Shown piece by piece: positions 1 through 7,620 of a DNA stretch of 64,000 nt. Where the stretch lies: NCBI RefSeq assembly GCF_013204795.1, contig NZ_JABMKW010000016.1, forward strand, positions 558,001-622,000, given 5' to 3'. Below the pieces are notes generated by a model. It did no database searches and was not told the origin of the DNA. It saw only the letters and a list, made by a program, of their open reading frames with translations. Source of the DNA: Pedobacter panaciterrae. GTDB taxonomy: Bacteria > Bacteroidota > Bacteroidia > Sphingobacteriales > Sphingobacteriaceae. Each line of letters opens with the position of its first letter. Position 1 is the first letter of the stretch. The position numbers were made by a program, and so were the translations under genes.

Positions 1-353
1 GACAGAAAGCGCGTGCTGCCATAACCGCGCAGGTAAGGGATGAGCACCCTATAGCCTTTAGCGGTCAAGATTTCGGATACCTCTTTGTAACTGTAAATGT
101 CATATGGCCAGCCATGAAGAAGCAGAACGGGCTCACCATTGGCCGGACCCGCCTCTACATAACCAATATTGAGTACACCTGCCTTTATTTGTTTGATGTG
201 ATTAAAAGGGTCCTCGAGCTGCCTGAGCGTACTGTTCTCAGCTATCGTGATTGGTTTTGCTGTAGCTGAAGAAAATAAAATCAGCTGTAGCGCTGCAAAT
301 ATAAAGGCTAGTCTTCCTAAGCAGTGGCGAGGGGATATAGATTGATTTTTCAT
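1..353 (-). CDS. alpha/beta hydrolase, N-terminal part (runs off the window)
   Basis: Reading the minus strand from an ATG at 353 gives 117 codons that leave the left edge of the window still open. The first 32 residues form a signal peptide (basic start, hydrophobic core LAFIFAALQLILF, then SSATA). A fold-typical strand and oxyanion motif follow: VLLLHGWP near residue 75, then DIYSYKEV and VLIPYLRGYG, which is the usual N-terminal part of epoxide-hydrolase/haloalkane-dehalogenase-like alpha/beta hydrolases. The nucleophile, acid and histidine would lie beyond the window. Substrate cannot be told. Likely exported to the periplasm. Confidence 0.85.
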   Translation of the reverse strand, partial: MKNQSISPRHCLGRLAFIFAALQLILFSSATAKPITIAENSTLRQLEDPFNHIKQIKAGVLNIGYVEAGPANGEPVLLLHGWPYDIYSYKEVSEILTAKGYRVLIPYLRGYGSTRFL

Positions 354-725
354 TGTATTTTGTTTAGTATTTGTTGATTGATAAGGTAAATTTAGTGCTG
401 CCGGGACCTGAGAAAAATTACAACCGGGCTGAAGTAGACAAGCTTAGACGCCAACCAGGCATTTGGGGGGGTCGAACATTATGCTCAATTTACTCCGATG
501 GTCGTTTTTTCTTTTTCAGCTGAATGGTGATCATACCGCAGCTTTGTGGATCCCGTTCAAATCTCGCCGTAGATATTGCGAGTACAGAAGCGAAGGCGAT
601 CATAGCTGCCGCAAGCCGCCTCCTGATTTCAACTGCCAGGTCCCGGGCCGAAAATAAAAAGATGCTAGTTTTCATAATTACTGTTTATTAGGTGATTTGA
701 TACCCCAAAACTACCAGGACAGGCT
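354..725. other. intergenic stretch without a convincing gene
   Basis: Two overlapping short open frames exist at 463-657 (plus) and 490-675 (minus), but they lie antisense to each other, have odd composition and match nothing I recognise. The minus frame begins with a plausible-looking stretch (KTSIFLFSARDLAVEIRRRL) and could be the decayed start of a small gene, which I cannot confirm. The first 50 bases hold the upstream region of the hydrolase at 353. Confidence 0.4.
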
Positions 726-857
726 ATGAAAAAACGAGTAAAAAACCTTGGGTCAGACAAATCGGGCCATGACCCAGACAGCCTGGTGGCTGAATTTTCT
801 CCGAAAGCAATCTTCAAAAAAATCCCCCAAGGGATTTTCGATTTGGCTTCTTTATAG
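726..857 (+). CDS. possible 43-residue protein, unrecognised
   Basis: An ATG at 726 opens 43 codons ending with TAG at 855-857. The peptide starts MKKRVKNLGSDKSGHDPDSL and ends with a helix-like stretch AIFKKIPQGIFDLASL. Composition is protein-like: a charged N-terminus, then amphipathic segments with alternating hydrophobic residues. No family is recognised and there is no clear ribosome-binding site. It lies 58 bases before the next gene on the same strand. It may be a genuine small protein or the tail of a decayed gene. Confidence 0.3.
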   Translation: MKKRVKNLGSDKSGHDPDSLVAEFSPKAIFKKIPQGIFDLASL

Positions 858-915
858 GAATATATTAAATTTAGCAACGACCGACTTACAAAGCCAGTTA
901 GCATCAGCACCGTTT

Positions 916-1191
916 ATGAAATTTTTTGTACTATTTATTTTGTCTTTCCTATTGGTATCTGCCCTACCATTTCTCTGGAATCAATTTTCATTTGTTAAAG
1001 CAGGCTTTCCCTTTCCTTACCTGCAAAGAATGACCTTTGAGAATTCAGAATTCACATCCACAACAATCTCGTTTGTAAGGGTAAATTTTGCGTATGATTT
1101 GATTTTAGTAGGGATTTTTGTTTGGGTATTCTATAAATTCAGCGCAACCATAAAAGGTCACACTTCATCTAAGCGTCCTTTTGAGAAATAA
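916..1191 (+). CDS. small two-helix membrane protein, hypothetical
   Basis: The frame is open further upstream, but the ATG at 916 is the likely start because the protein then begins MKFFVLFILSFLLVSALPFL, a clean membrane helix. A second helix (LILVGIFVWVFYKF) lies near residues 63-77, followed by a basic tail. Total 91 residues. The gene ends 4 bases before the next membrane-protein gene, so the two are probably co-transcribed and may work together. No family recognised. Confidence 0.55.
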   Translation: MKFFVLFILSFLLVSALPFLWNQFSFVKAGFPFPYLQRMTFENSEFTSTTISFVRVNFAYDLILVGIFVWVFYKFSATIKGHTSSKRPFEK

Positions 1192-1195
1192 ATGA

Positions 1196-1735
1196 ATGAG
1201 AAAAACCTTAATTTTAATTTTAATTGCAATCGCCACAATTGCCTCAATTTATACCCTGGTCCATTATATTAAAATGGATGGATTTTCATTCTCCTGGATT
1301 CTGAACTTCCTGCTGATGTTGTTTGTTGTTGTTTTTACCGGAGCACTAAAAAGTCCACTTGGTTCTCCCTACTTTAACGAAAAGGAATGGGAAGGGAGAG
1401 GAAAAACATATGAATATCTCGGAATAAATTTTTTTCGAAAACTATTGGTTTGGGTTGGCTGGGAAAAGGTGATCAGAAAATCCAATCCCATAGAAAAAAA
1501 CACCAAAGCTTTAGTGAATTTGCATTATCAGACAAAAAAATCTGAACTAGACCACTTAATTATCCTGCTGATCGTCCTGGGTTTTAATGTTTTTGTGGCA
1601 TTCGAATTTGGAGTGCTCAAATCATTGTGGTTACTCATATTAAATGTTTTACTAAACCTTTATCCGATTTTTCTTCAACGATATAATCGGCCAAGAATAA
1701 AACGAGCTATAAATTTAAGTAAACGAGCTATCTAA
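1196..1735 (+). CDS. polytopic membrane protein, CrtO-like acyltransferase family (tentative)
   Basis: The protein has 179 residues with about four membrane helices (residues 4-24, 33-52, 118-137 and 141-160). The segment SPYFNEKEWEGRGKTYEYLG followed by FRKLL and GWEKVIRKSNPI, and the ending YPIFLQRYNRPRIKR, resemble proteins annotated as glycosyl-4,4'-diaponeurosporenoate acyltransferase (CrtO-like) in Bacteroidota. That name comes from staphylococcal carotenoid synthesis. No carotenoid genes are nearby, so the real reaction is unknown. The start follows the previous stop by four bases. The 3' end overlaps the convergent gene at 1715 by 21 bases. Confidence 0.55.
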   Translation: MRKTLILILIAIATIASIYTLVHYIKMDGFSFSWILNFLLMLFVVVFTGALKSPLGSPYFNEKEWEGRGKTYEYLGINFFRKLLVWVGWEKVIRKSNPIEKNTKALVNLHYQTKKSELDHLIILLIVLGFNVFVAFEFGVLKSLWLLILNVLLNLYPIFLQRYNRPRIKRAINLSKRAI

Positions 1736-2095
1736 TCTGATCGCTTCTTTTAAAAGCTTTTTTATTGGATTTTCATCAATCTCCTCTGCGGTTTGATAGA
1801 TTTTATAAAAAATTTGCTTGTTTGTTCCATGAGACAGAAAGTGATCATGGTCATTTAATTTATGTCCATACCAAAAACCTAAAAGAACGCCTTTTTTGAT
1901 ACCTCCCCTGGGAACAGTTGAAGGCCAAATAATACATATCCCTTTGTTGCCATAAAAAAACGGAACATTGTATGAGATTTTCTCTTTACAGTATTCAGGA
2001 AGAGATTCAATAATTATCTGTCGCAATACGTCGACAATTATTTTTTCTTCTTCAGGAAGGATAGTAAACAGATCAACAAGGTTTCTGATTTTCAT
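1715..2095 (-). CDS. DUF1801 (YdhG-like) family protein
   Basis: A 126-residue soluble protein. The start MKIRNLVDLFTILPEEEKII, the central PEYCKEKISYNVPFFYGNKG and the later GVLLGFWYGHKL are typical of the DUF1801/YdhG group, whose members are small alpha/beta proteins sometimes called iron chaperones by homology to frataxin-like folds. The biochemical role is not established. The ATG at 2093-2095 is the only good start. It converges on the membrane-protein gene before it with a short tail overlap, so the two are independent units. Confidence 0.7.
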   Translation of the reverse strand: MKIRNLVDLFTILPEEEKIIVDVLRQIIIESLPEYCKEKISYNVPFFYGNKGICIIWPSTVPRGGIKKGVLLGFWYGHKLNDHDHFLSHGTNKQIFYKIYQTAEEIDENPIKKLLKEAIRLDSSFT

Positions 2096-2143
2096 TGGAA
2101 TTGGTTTTGCTACATGTATTGCCTATTCAAACTCAGTGATAGA

Positions 2144-2713
2144 TTATTTTTTCAGCGACCCCAGATGCTTATAAGTATTGAGCAGCACACCTGTTGGTGT
2201 GGTCGATGTGCTAACGAATTCGAGCTCACGCGCGTCAAAGCTGTCAGAAAGAATGCGTTTGCCTTTACCCAGTAATACCGGGTATACAATCAGGATAACC
2301 TCATCTATCAATCCCGCGTTGAGTAGCAAAGGTGTCAGTGATATACTTCCGGAAACGACCAGATCGGGTCCGTCGGTCAACTTGAGTTTGCGAAGCTCCT
2401 CGATGAAATCTTCTCCAAGATCTTTCACTGGTCCCCATTTAAGGCTTTCCGGTCTGTGCGTCACTACGTGTTTGGTTGCAGCGTTTATAGCGTTCGCCAT
2501 CGGAAAGTCTCCGGCATTTGGCCAATAGCCCAACCACTCATCGTATGTGCGTCGGCCAATCAGCAGGTCAAAACCAGGACCGTATGCGTCAAGAAGCATA
2601 GCCAATCCGTCAGAGGTCCGGTATGGTGCAGTCCATGCGCCATATGCATAGTTTTTGTCGTGCTCAATCACGCCGTCAAGCGAGATATGTTCGAAAATTC
2701 TGATCTTTCTCAT
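2144..2713 (-). CDS. RibD C-terminal/dihydrofolate reductase-like family protein
   Basis: A 189-residue protein starting MRKIRIFEHISLDGVIE, the usual opening of this family. GFDLLIGRRTYDEWLGYWP near residue 50 and DLVVSGSISLTPLLLNAGLIDE near residue 115 build the NADPH-binding fold. The ending VYPVLLGKGKRIL is conserved in the family. Members are NAD(P)H-dependent reductases related to RibD; most small stand-alone ones have no known substrate. It sits alone between a DUF1801 gene and a peptidase gene on the same strand, about 50 and 95 bases away. Function beyond the family is not inferable. Confidence 0.85.
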   Translation of the reverse strand: MRKIRIFEHISLDGVIEHDKNYAYGAWTAPYRTSDGLAMLLDAYGPGFDLLIGRRTYDEWLGYWPNAGDFPMANAINAATKHVVTHRPESLKWGPVKDLGEDFIEELRKLKLTDGPDLVVSGSISLTPLLLNAGLIDEVILIVYPVLLGKGKRILSDSFDARELEFVSTSTTPTGVLLNTYKHLGSLKK

Positions 2714-2808
2714 TTTGATGCTATTTAGTATAATGATGATTCAAATTTAAAGAGGACAGGCTAGCTGTGTGAGGTGTAATTGCGACAATATAAGGGTGTT
2801 TTTCTCCT

Positions 2809-4200
2809 CTAACGCGCAATATCCTTTAACACCCAATCCATCTCCAGGTCCTTATTTGCTAAATAATCCTCAATAGTGTAGGAAATTGATACATCAGGCA
2901 TTAATCCACGCCCGTCAATGTTTGTAATGTCACCAAAATAGGCCGGCATGTTGCCATAAGCGAGTGAAAGTTTACTGGTGGGAAGCGTCATATTTTTGAT
3001 TATCCCTGCAGTCCAGACATTTTTACTGCCTCCGGTTTCTTCACCAACAAAAGTTACGTTTTTTAGGTTTCGCATATTTGCTGCCAGTAAACTGGATGCC
3101 GAAAAACTACCACCATTTATAAGTACATATATTTTGCCTTTAAATATGCTGGTATCAGGTGTAACAATGGGATAATTTAATTTAGATGCCTTTTTAACCC
3201 AGTCCCGTATTTTTGGATTATCATACAGTAACTTTTGCCGGCTTATTTCTGCCGGAAGCTTGTAGAAATAGGTTGGCGTATCTATTAAGAAACTATATAT
3301 GCTTGATGCCCAACCGATTTCTCCTCCAGTGTTTCCGCGCAGGTCTATTATTAATGTTTTTAATTTTCTCTTTTGAATGTCCGCAAAAATACCGTGATAC
3401 CCTTCATAATTAGCGCCATTAAAAAAGGTCTGGAGTTTAAGGTAGGCAATGCTACTATCAGCCGTTAATAATTTATACGCTGTATGTGGGGGCCGGGCAA
3501 CACTACTGCTATCATAACCAGGTTTTTGAAAGGCATTTAGTGTGATTTGTTGCATACCTTTATTGGAACTGAGCTTAAAGTTCAAAGGTTCCCTTTTCGG
3601 ATATAAAAAACGATAACGTTCTGCAAATAGGCCGCCGTTCATCAGGAACTCTTTATAGGTAGTATTATAACCATCTGAGGTAATGTAGTGGCTCAAGCTA
3701 TCTATCAATTTAGCGGCTGGAACATCATTAATACTTAAGATCTCTGTACCCTTAGCTATTGTGGAATCGACAGATAAATTTTCGCTGATAAATAGCCTGT
3801 GTGCTATTACCCGGTAATTAAATTGATAAATAGGGTGCTGTAATGTTGGTTTCTTTAAAAATGCAATATCAGAGGCGGTAAATTTCGAGTAGTCTATGTT
3901 GATGGTTAAATGGCCATCGCCGATATAACTGATAACGCTTAATAGTTTAACATATAGACTTATGCTGGTAAGTGGTTGTTTTATGGTCATCCTTAAACTA
4001 TCAAATTTATGGTCAAGATCTTTTTTACTGATATATAGATAAAGATTTGGATTTTCTTTTTCTAATGTGTTTTGCACGAGGTAAACATCTTTTTTAAGAT
4101 CAGCGGGTTGATGCAGTTTTACAGACATTTCATCAAGATATTGCGCTTTACTATACGTACATAAAAGTAGCAGGCAGATAACTGAGATAAAATAATTCAT
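2809..4200 (-). CDS. S41-family serine peptidase, exported
   Basis: The protein has 463 residues from the ATG at 4200; an in-frame TTG two codons upstream is less likely. A signal peptide is clear (MNYFISVICLLLLCTYSKAQ). The S41 core is seen as LIIDLRGNTGGEIGWASSI near residue 287 and the nucleophile region LINGGSFSASSLLAA with the catalytic serine near residue 364. GEETGGSKNVWT follows, where the family places the catalytic lysine. An N-terminal helical part precedes a PDZ-like strand set (GTEILSINDVPAAKLIDSL). It probably cleaves proteins or peptides in the periplasm. No partner gene is adjacent. Confidence 0.88.
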   Translation of the reverse strand: MNYFISVICLLLLCTYSKAQYLDEMSVKLHQPADLKKDVYLVQNTLEKENPNLYLYISKKDLDHKFDSLRMTIKQPLTSISLYVKLLSVISYIGDGHLTINIDYSKFTASDIAFLKKPTLQHPIYQFNYRVIAHRLFISENLSVDSTIAKGTEILSINDVPAAKLIDSLSHYITSDGYNTTYKEFLMNGGLFAERYRFLYPKREPLNFKLSSNKGMQQITLNAFQKPGYDSSSVARPPHTAYKLLTADSSIAYLKLQTFFNGANYEGYHGIFADIQKRKLKTLIIDLRGNTGGEIGWASSIYSFLIDTPTYFYKLPAEISRQKLLYDNPKIRDWVKKASKLNYPIVTPDTSIFKGKIYVLINGGSFSASSLLAANMRNLKNVTFVGEETGGSKNVWTAGIIKNMTLPTSKLSLAYGNMPAYFGDITNIDGRGLMPDVSISYTIEDYLANKDLEMDWVLKDIAR

Positions 4201-4445
4201 CGACAAAATGGAATTTATTAAAGGTAATAATTATGGCCGTTTTTTAATACATGGACTTTGTTATCCACAAAACTGTATCGGCGCTCCGCAACTTGCGGAA
4301 AAATGCAACAGTATAATAAAACGAGCTAATCAGTAAACTACTGTAAATCAAACCCGTGCCAAAAAATTGATAGTTAGGCATTATTATGTAGCATACTCAA
4401 AACATAAATAACAAGAATATTTAGTTGAACTTTAATATAGTAATT

Positions 4446-4757
4446 ATGAAAAAGATCATTTTATCAGCAGCAATTTTAGCTGTAGCAGGATTAACCTCAG
4501 TAAAAGCAAGCGAAATCAAAAATCCAGTGATGATTAGTGTTCATCAGGATAGTACAACCAAAACTCCGGTAGAATTAAAAGATCTTCCAGAACCAGTGCA
4601 AAAAACTTTGCAAACAGATCCAGTTAAAGAATGGACTCCAACAGCTGCATTTTTGGTAACAAATGCAGATAAATCAAGCTTTTACCAAATCGATGTTAAA
4701 AAAGGTGAGGAAACATCATCTTTGAAAATTGACAAAGACGGTAAAATAGTACAATAA
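4446..4757 (+). CDS. small exported protein, PepSY/BLIP-like
   Basis: The start at 4446 gives MKKIILSAAILAVAGLTSVK followed by an AxA-like cleavage region, a standard signal peptide; an upstream in-frame start adds only seven residues. The mature part of about 80 residues has ELKDLPEPVQKTL, FLVTNADKSSFYQIDV and KIDKDGKIVQ, the pattern of small periplasmic PepSY-like or BLIP-like proteins that are frequent in Bacteroidota. It ends immediately before a strong terminator. Role unknown. Confidence 0.75.
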   Translation: MKKIILSAAILAVAGLTSVKASEIKNPVMISVHQDSTTKTPVELKDLPEPVQKTLQTDPVKEWTPTAAFLVTNADKSSFYQIDVKKGEETSSLKIDKDGKIVQ

Positions 4758-4850
4758 CATTTCATCTTAGTCAGAACCCCTGAATAGTTCTGATAAAATA
4801 TAATCACAACAGCATTCCCTTAGTGATTGAAAAGGGCTGATGATGATTGA

Positions 4851-4878
4851 AAGGGGCTGCTTTTAAGCAGCCTTTTTT
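4851..4878 (+). terminator. rho-independent terminator of the small exported protein gene
   Basis: GGCTGC at 4855-4860 pairs with GCAGCC at 4867-4872 around a TTTTAA loop, extended by A/T pairs and followed by six T. It lies about 95 bases after the stop at 4757. Confidence 0.85.
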
Positions 4879-4916
4879 ATGCATATATATTCCGATTAAG
4901 TGTTTACCAAAGATGA

Positions 4917-5150
4917 CTACTTCACAAAATCAATACGCTGCACCAGATAGGCCTTTCCAAAGTTAGCTGGATCATGGGTTACTGTAGCTTTGATGAACTT
5001 CCATTTTGCTCGGCCTGACTGGTGGTTTAGCTCCCAGTTGTTACGTATTTCTAAAGCATTTTGCCATATTTTCTCCAATTGGTCTTTCACCGTCTGACTT
5101 GCGTAAGTGAGTTCCAATTTATCCCGGATATATTCATACTTATCATTCCA
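4917..5150 (-). pseudogene. start-less open frame, probably the C-terminal remnant of a gene
   Basis: The minus-strand frame is open from a stop near 5151 to 4917 and has no ATG; the first usable start is TTG at 5117. The encoded 77 residues look like real protein: helical ELTYASQTVKDQLEKIWQNA, then WKFIKATVTHDPANFGKAYL and a short end. I do not recognise the family. The lack of a good start and the abrupt opening suggest a truncated gene. It is divergent from the gene at 5244. Confidence 0.4.
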
Positions 5151-5243
5151 TTATGCAGCAAAACCTGAATATGGAATTTCCAGATTATATCATAACAATG
5201 GAAAAAAGAAGCAATGAAAACCGCATGATCATAAAAGACGTAG

Positions 5244-5606
5244 ATGACTAGTACATATTTTATGATAAATGAAATAAAGTTATTAGACAAAATACACTTG
5301 CAGAAGTATTTGCATCTGTTCTCGATGTTAAATTCCGGAAAAATTGAAATTGCCGAGTTCGAACAATTGTTTCTTGAAATCAAATCTCAGGATGAGTATG
5401 GGCAGTTGGGAAAGTTTGACGAGAGAATAGGAAAGGTTTTAGATACCCTCTATCTCGACATCAGATATTACTCACTGGCTTACTTGTATGATCCTGATGA
5501 TTTTGTTAATGTTAATTTAATTAATTTTAATGAATGTGAGTTGATAAGAAGAGCAAAAGAGGCTTTTAAGAAGTTACAGAAACTGCAAAGCGTTAATAAA
5601 ATTTAA
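5244..5606 (+). CDS. hypothetical acidic helical protein, perhaps immunity-like
   Basis: A 120-residue protein (114 if the ATG at 5262 is used). It is acidic and mostly helical: EIAEFEQLFLEIKSQDEYG, then KVLDTLYLDIRYYSLAYLYD and a basic last helix. Size, acidity and the pattern LYLDIRYYS remind me of colicin-D-type immunity proteins, which is a weak inference. A remnant gene lies divergently at 4917-5150, so a decayed toxin with a surviving immunity gene is conceivable but unproven. Confidence 0.5.
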   Translation: MTSTYFMINEIKLLDKIHLQKYLHLFSMLNSGKIEIAEFEQLFLEIKSQDEYGQLGKFDERIGKVLDTLYLDIRYYSLAYLYDPDDFVNVNLINFNECELIRRAKEAFKKLQKLQSVNKI

Positions 5607-5956
5607 GCTCAAACGTTCAATTTTTTTGCCTTCTTTTTGGGAGGTGCAGATCGTTAAGACCTGGCACTACTCTAGTCCGCTATATGTTCGGCTCTGGTCG
5701 AACAAGGTTCGAACAATTTCGGTCTCAGCGTGTAGCAAAAGGCGACTATATTATGTGTAACACTACCTGGACCAAAGGCCACCTAAGGCATGATACTCGT
5801 TTTCGGTGACGGCATGATAACCGTGCTGTACAAAACGTTTCTTTTATTTTTCATATCATTTCTAATTGATTAAGCGAAATTACTTTGACATATTTCAGCC
5901 TGAAGAGCTTAGATTGCAAATAAAAATGTAAACTTTGTAAATAAAATCTTGACATT
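5607..5956. other. intergenic region before the winged-helix regulator
   Basis: No convincing gene. It contains a small inverted repeat around 5685-5713 with GTTCG and CGAAC elements. The last 80 bases are very AT-rich and include TGTAAACTTTGTAAAT at about 5926-5941, close to but not matching the TAnnTTTG promoter box. This is probably the promoter region of the gene at 5957. Confidence 0.4.
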
Positions 5957-6847
5957 ATGCATGTTAACCGAAATCTCCTGTCCGGGAAACGCAAGTACCT
6001 GTTCGGGTTGTTGCTACTCTTGTTTATTTCTGTAATCTGCGTGGCTTTCAGTAGGAAGGATGGTGACGACTTTGATATCGCCAGGAGAGAAGTTTTGCTA
6101 CGGAGGCTTGGACATGAGATACTCTTACAGTCGGGCGACAGTACATCAAGAGTGCTTCCGGTAAAAAAGATCGCAGAAAATGAATACCAGATCAGGTTTG
6201 AGAATGAGCTTACTTTTCAACCGGACTCTCTGGTGAATACTACTCAGCGCTTGTTGGGCAAAGATCAGCTGGCACGTGATTATGTTGTAAACGTAATGAA
6301 CTGTAGCAATGCCAGTGTAGCCTATGGATACGCGATATCCAAAAATAAGAAAGATGATATTGTAGCATGCTTAGGAAGAAAACAGCCTAGAGCATGTTAC
6401 ATGATCAACATCAAATTTAAACCGACGGGCATAAATGTAGCAAAGAATGAATATTTTTTGGGAGGTCTGTCATTTTTAGCAGTTGTTGGGTTTTTCTTTT
6501 TGAGATCTGCTAAGCCGCGGAAGGCCTTACCTGAGAATGGGCATGCTGATATGTTCACTTTGGGCTCAGTGTTGTTCGACGTGAAGAATCGTAAGCTCAT
6601 GACAAATGGAGAGACAACAGACCTGACCGGAACGGAAACCCGTGTACTGCGCATTTTCGCCTCGTCTCCTAACGAGATTATAGAGCGAAGTCGACTGCAA
6701 AAAGAGATATGGGAGGATGAGGGTGTTATTGTAGGTCGCAGTCTGGATATGTTCATATCAAAACTTAGAAAAAAATTGGAAATTGATCCGAATATCAAAA
6801 TTGTTGTTGTTCGCGCCAAAGGATACAGGCTTGAGATTAGTTCTTAG
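5957..6847 (+). CDS. membrane-anchored winged-helix transcriptional regulator
   Basis: A 296-residue protein with an N-terminal membrane helix (residues 13-31), an extracytoplasmic region of about 130 residues with paired cysteines (NCS near 115, ACLGRKQPRACY near 137-147), a second helix near residues 165-183 and a C-terminal OmpR/PhoB-type winged helix. The last shows DLTGTETRVLRIFASSPNEI, then RSRLQKEIWEDEG, SLDMFISKLRKKL and VRAKGYRL. It combines sensing and DNA binding in one membrane protein, like ToxR/CadC but with the DNA-binding domain at the C-terminus. Its last 11 bases overlap the convergent NagB-like gene. Control of the neighbouring GlcNAc locus is possible but not shown. Confidence 0.75.
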   Translation: MHVNRNLLSGKRKYLFGLLLLLFISVICVAFSRKDGDDFDIARREVLLRRLGHEILLQSGDSTSRVLPVKKIAENEYQIRFENELTFQPDSLVNTTQRLLGKDQLARDYVVNVMNCSNASVAYGYAISKNKKDDIVACLGRKQPRACYMINIKFKPTGINVAKNEYFLGGLSFLAVVGFFFLRSAKPRKALPENGHADMFTLGSVLFDVKNRKLMTNGETTDLTGTETRVLRIFASSPNEIIERSRLQKEIWEDEGVIVGRSLDMFISKLRKKLEIDPNIKIVVVRAKGYRLEISS

Positions 6848-7586
6848 AAGACTGAATGTATTTGCTGCTATCGGTATCCAGGAAAAGTACTGCCCCGTTA
6901 TGTTTTCGTAATACAGTTGACGGAAAATCGCTACATATGGGCTTGGTTAGTGTATTTAACACAGCCTGTGCTTTTGCCTGTCCGGGTACCACACAATTGA
7001 TAATCTTTGCACTCATTAGAACGGGGATTGTTAATGTTAGCGCCTGAGTAGGTACATCGTCTAGACTAGCAAAACAACCATCATTAACCTGCTGCTGCCT
7101 GCAGGGCAAATCTAATGTAACCACCTTTACGATTTCAGGATCACTAAAATTGGCAACGGGCGGATCATTAAAAGCAAGATGCCCATTTTCACCTATCCCC
7201 ATACAAACGATATCAATCGGATGTTTTTCAAGTAATCTCGAATAACGTTTACATTCTGATTGAACGTCATCAACATTTCCATTCAAGTAGTTCACAGACT
7301 TAAAATTGAACTTATCAAATATGCGCTCTTTTAAAAAATTCCCAAATCTTTGGGTTGCATTTTCATCCAAATTGATATACTCATCCATATGAAAAGCATT
7401 TACGTGCTCCCATTTAATGTTCTCGTAAAAAAGCGCGCTCAAAAATTCATTTTGTGAAGGAGCTGCTGCAAATACGATATTAACGGAATCTTTATTTTTC
7501 AAAACAGCATTAATCTCGATGGCGAGCCGACTCGCTGCCGCAGCTCCCATTAATTTTCTTGACTTGTAAACCCGAAGCTCAGGCAT
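6837..7586 (-). CDS. nagB: glucosamine-6-phosphate deaminase-like protein (divergent NagB)
   Basis: The ATG at 7586 is preceded by an AAAGAG-like ribosome-binding site; an upstream GTG would add eight residues. The 249-residue protein has the NagB/6-phosphogluconolactonase fold: NIVFAAAPSQNEFLSAL near residue 37, FHMDEYINL near residue 66 with the catalytic Asp, and MGIGENGHLAFNDPP near residue 130. In E. coli NagB the corresponding motif is GxDGHxAFNE, so Asp to Asn and Glu to Asp changes are seen, while His is kept. It is the last gene of the nagA-GH20-sus operon. Expected role: GlcN6P to fructose-6-P plus ammonia, with the substitutions leaving some doubt. Confidence 0.8.
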   Translation of the reverse strand: MPELRVYKSRKLMGAAAASRLAIEINAVLKNKDSVNIVFAAAPSQNEFLSALFYENIKWEHVNAFHMDEYINLDENATQRFGNFLKERIFDKFNFKSVNYLNGNVDDVQSECKRYSRLLEKHPIDIVCMGIGENGHLAFNDPPVANFSDPEIVKVVTLDLPCRQQQVNDGCFASLDDVPTQALTLTIPVLMSAKIINCVVPGQAKAQAVLNTLTKPICSDFPSTVLRKHNGAVLFLDTDSSKYIQSSKN

Positions 7587-7620
7587 GCTTAACTCTTTTT
7601 TTTTCACCACCAGATATAAA

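Noticed and set aside
463..910. Three overlapping short frames on both strands (463-657, 490-675, 665-910).
   Set aside because: They overlap each other antisense, have unusual composition and no recognisable pattern; only the 490-675 start looks slightly protein-like.
1196..1735. Carotenoid biosynthesis role for the CrtO-like protein.
   Set aside because: No other carotenoid gene is present and the family name is applied broadly; only the fold family is reported.
5087..5383. Minus-strand 98-codon frame.
   Set aside because: It is mostly antisense to the better supported gene at 5244 and has a Cys/Ile/Phe-rich composition typical of a shadow frame.
5926..5941. TGTAAACTTTG as a -7 promoter box of the winged-helix regulator.
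   Set aside because: It has three bases between TA and TTTG instead of two, so it does not match TAnnTTTG.
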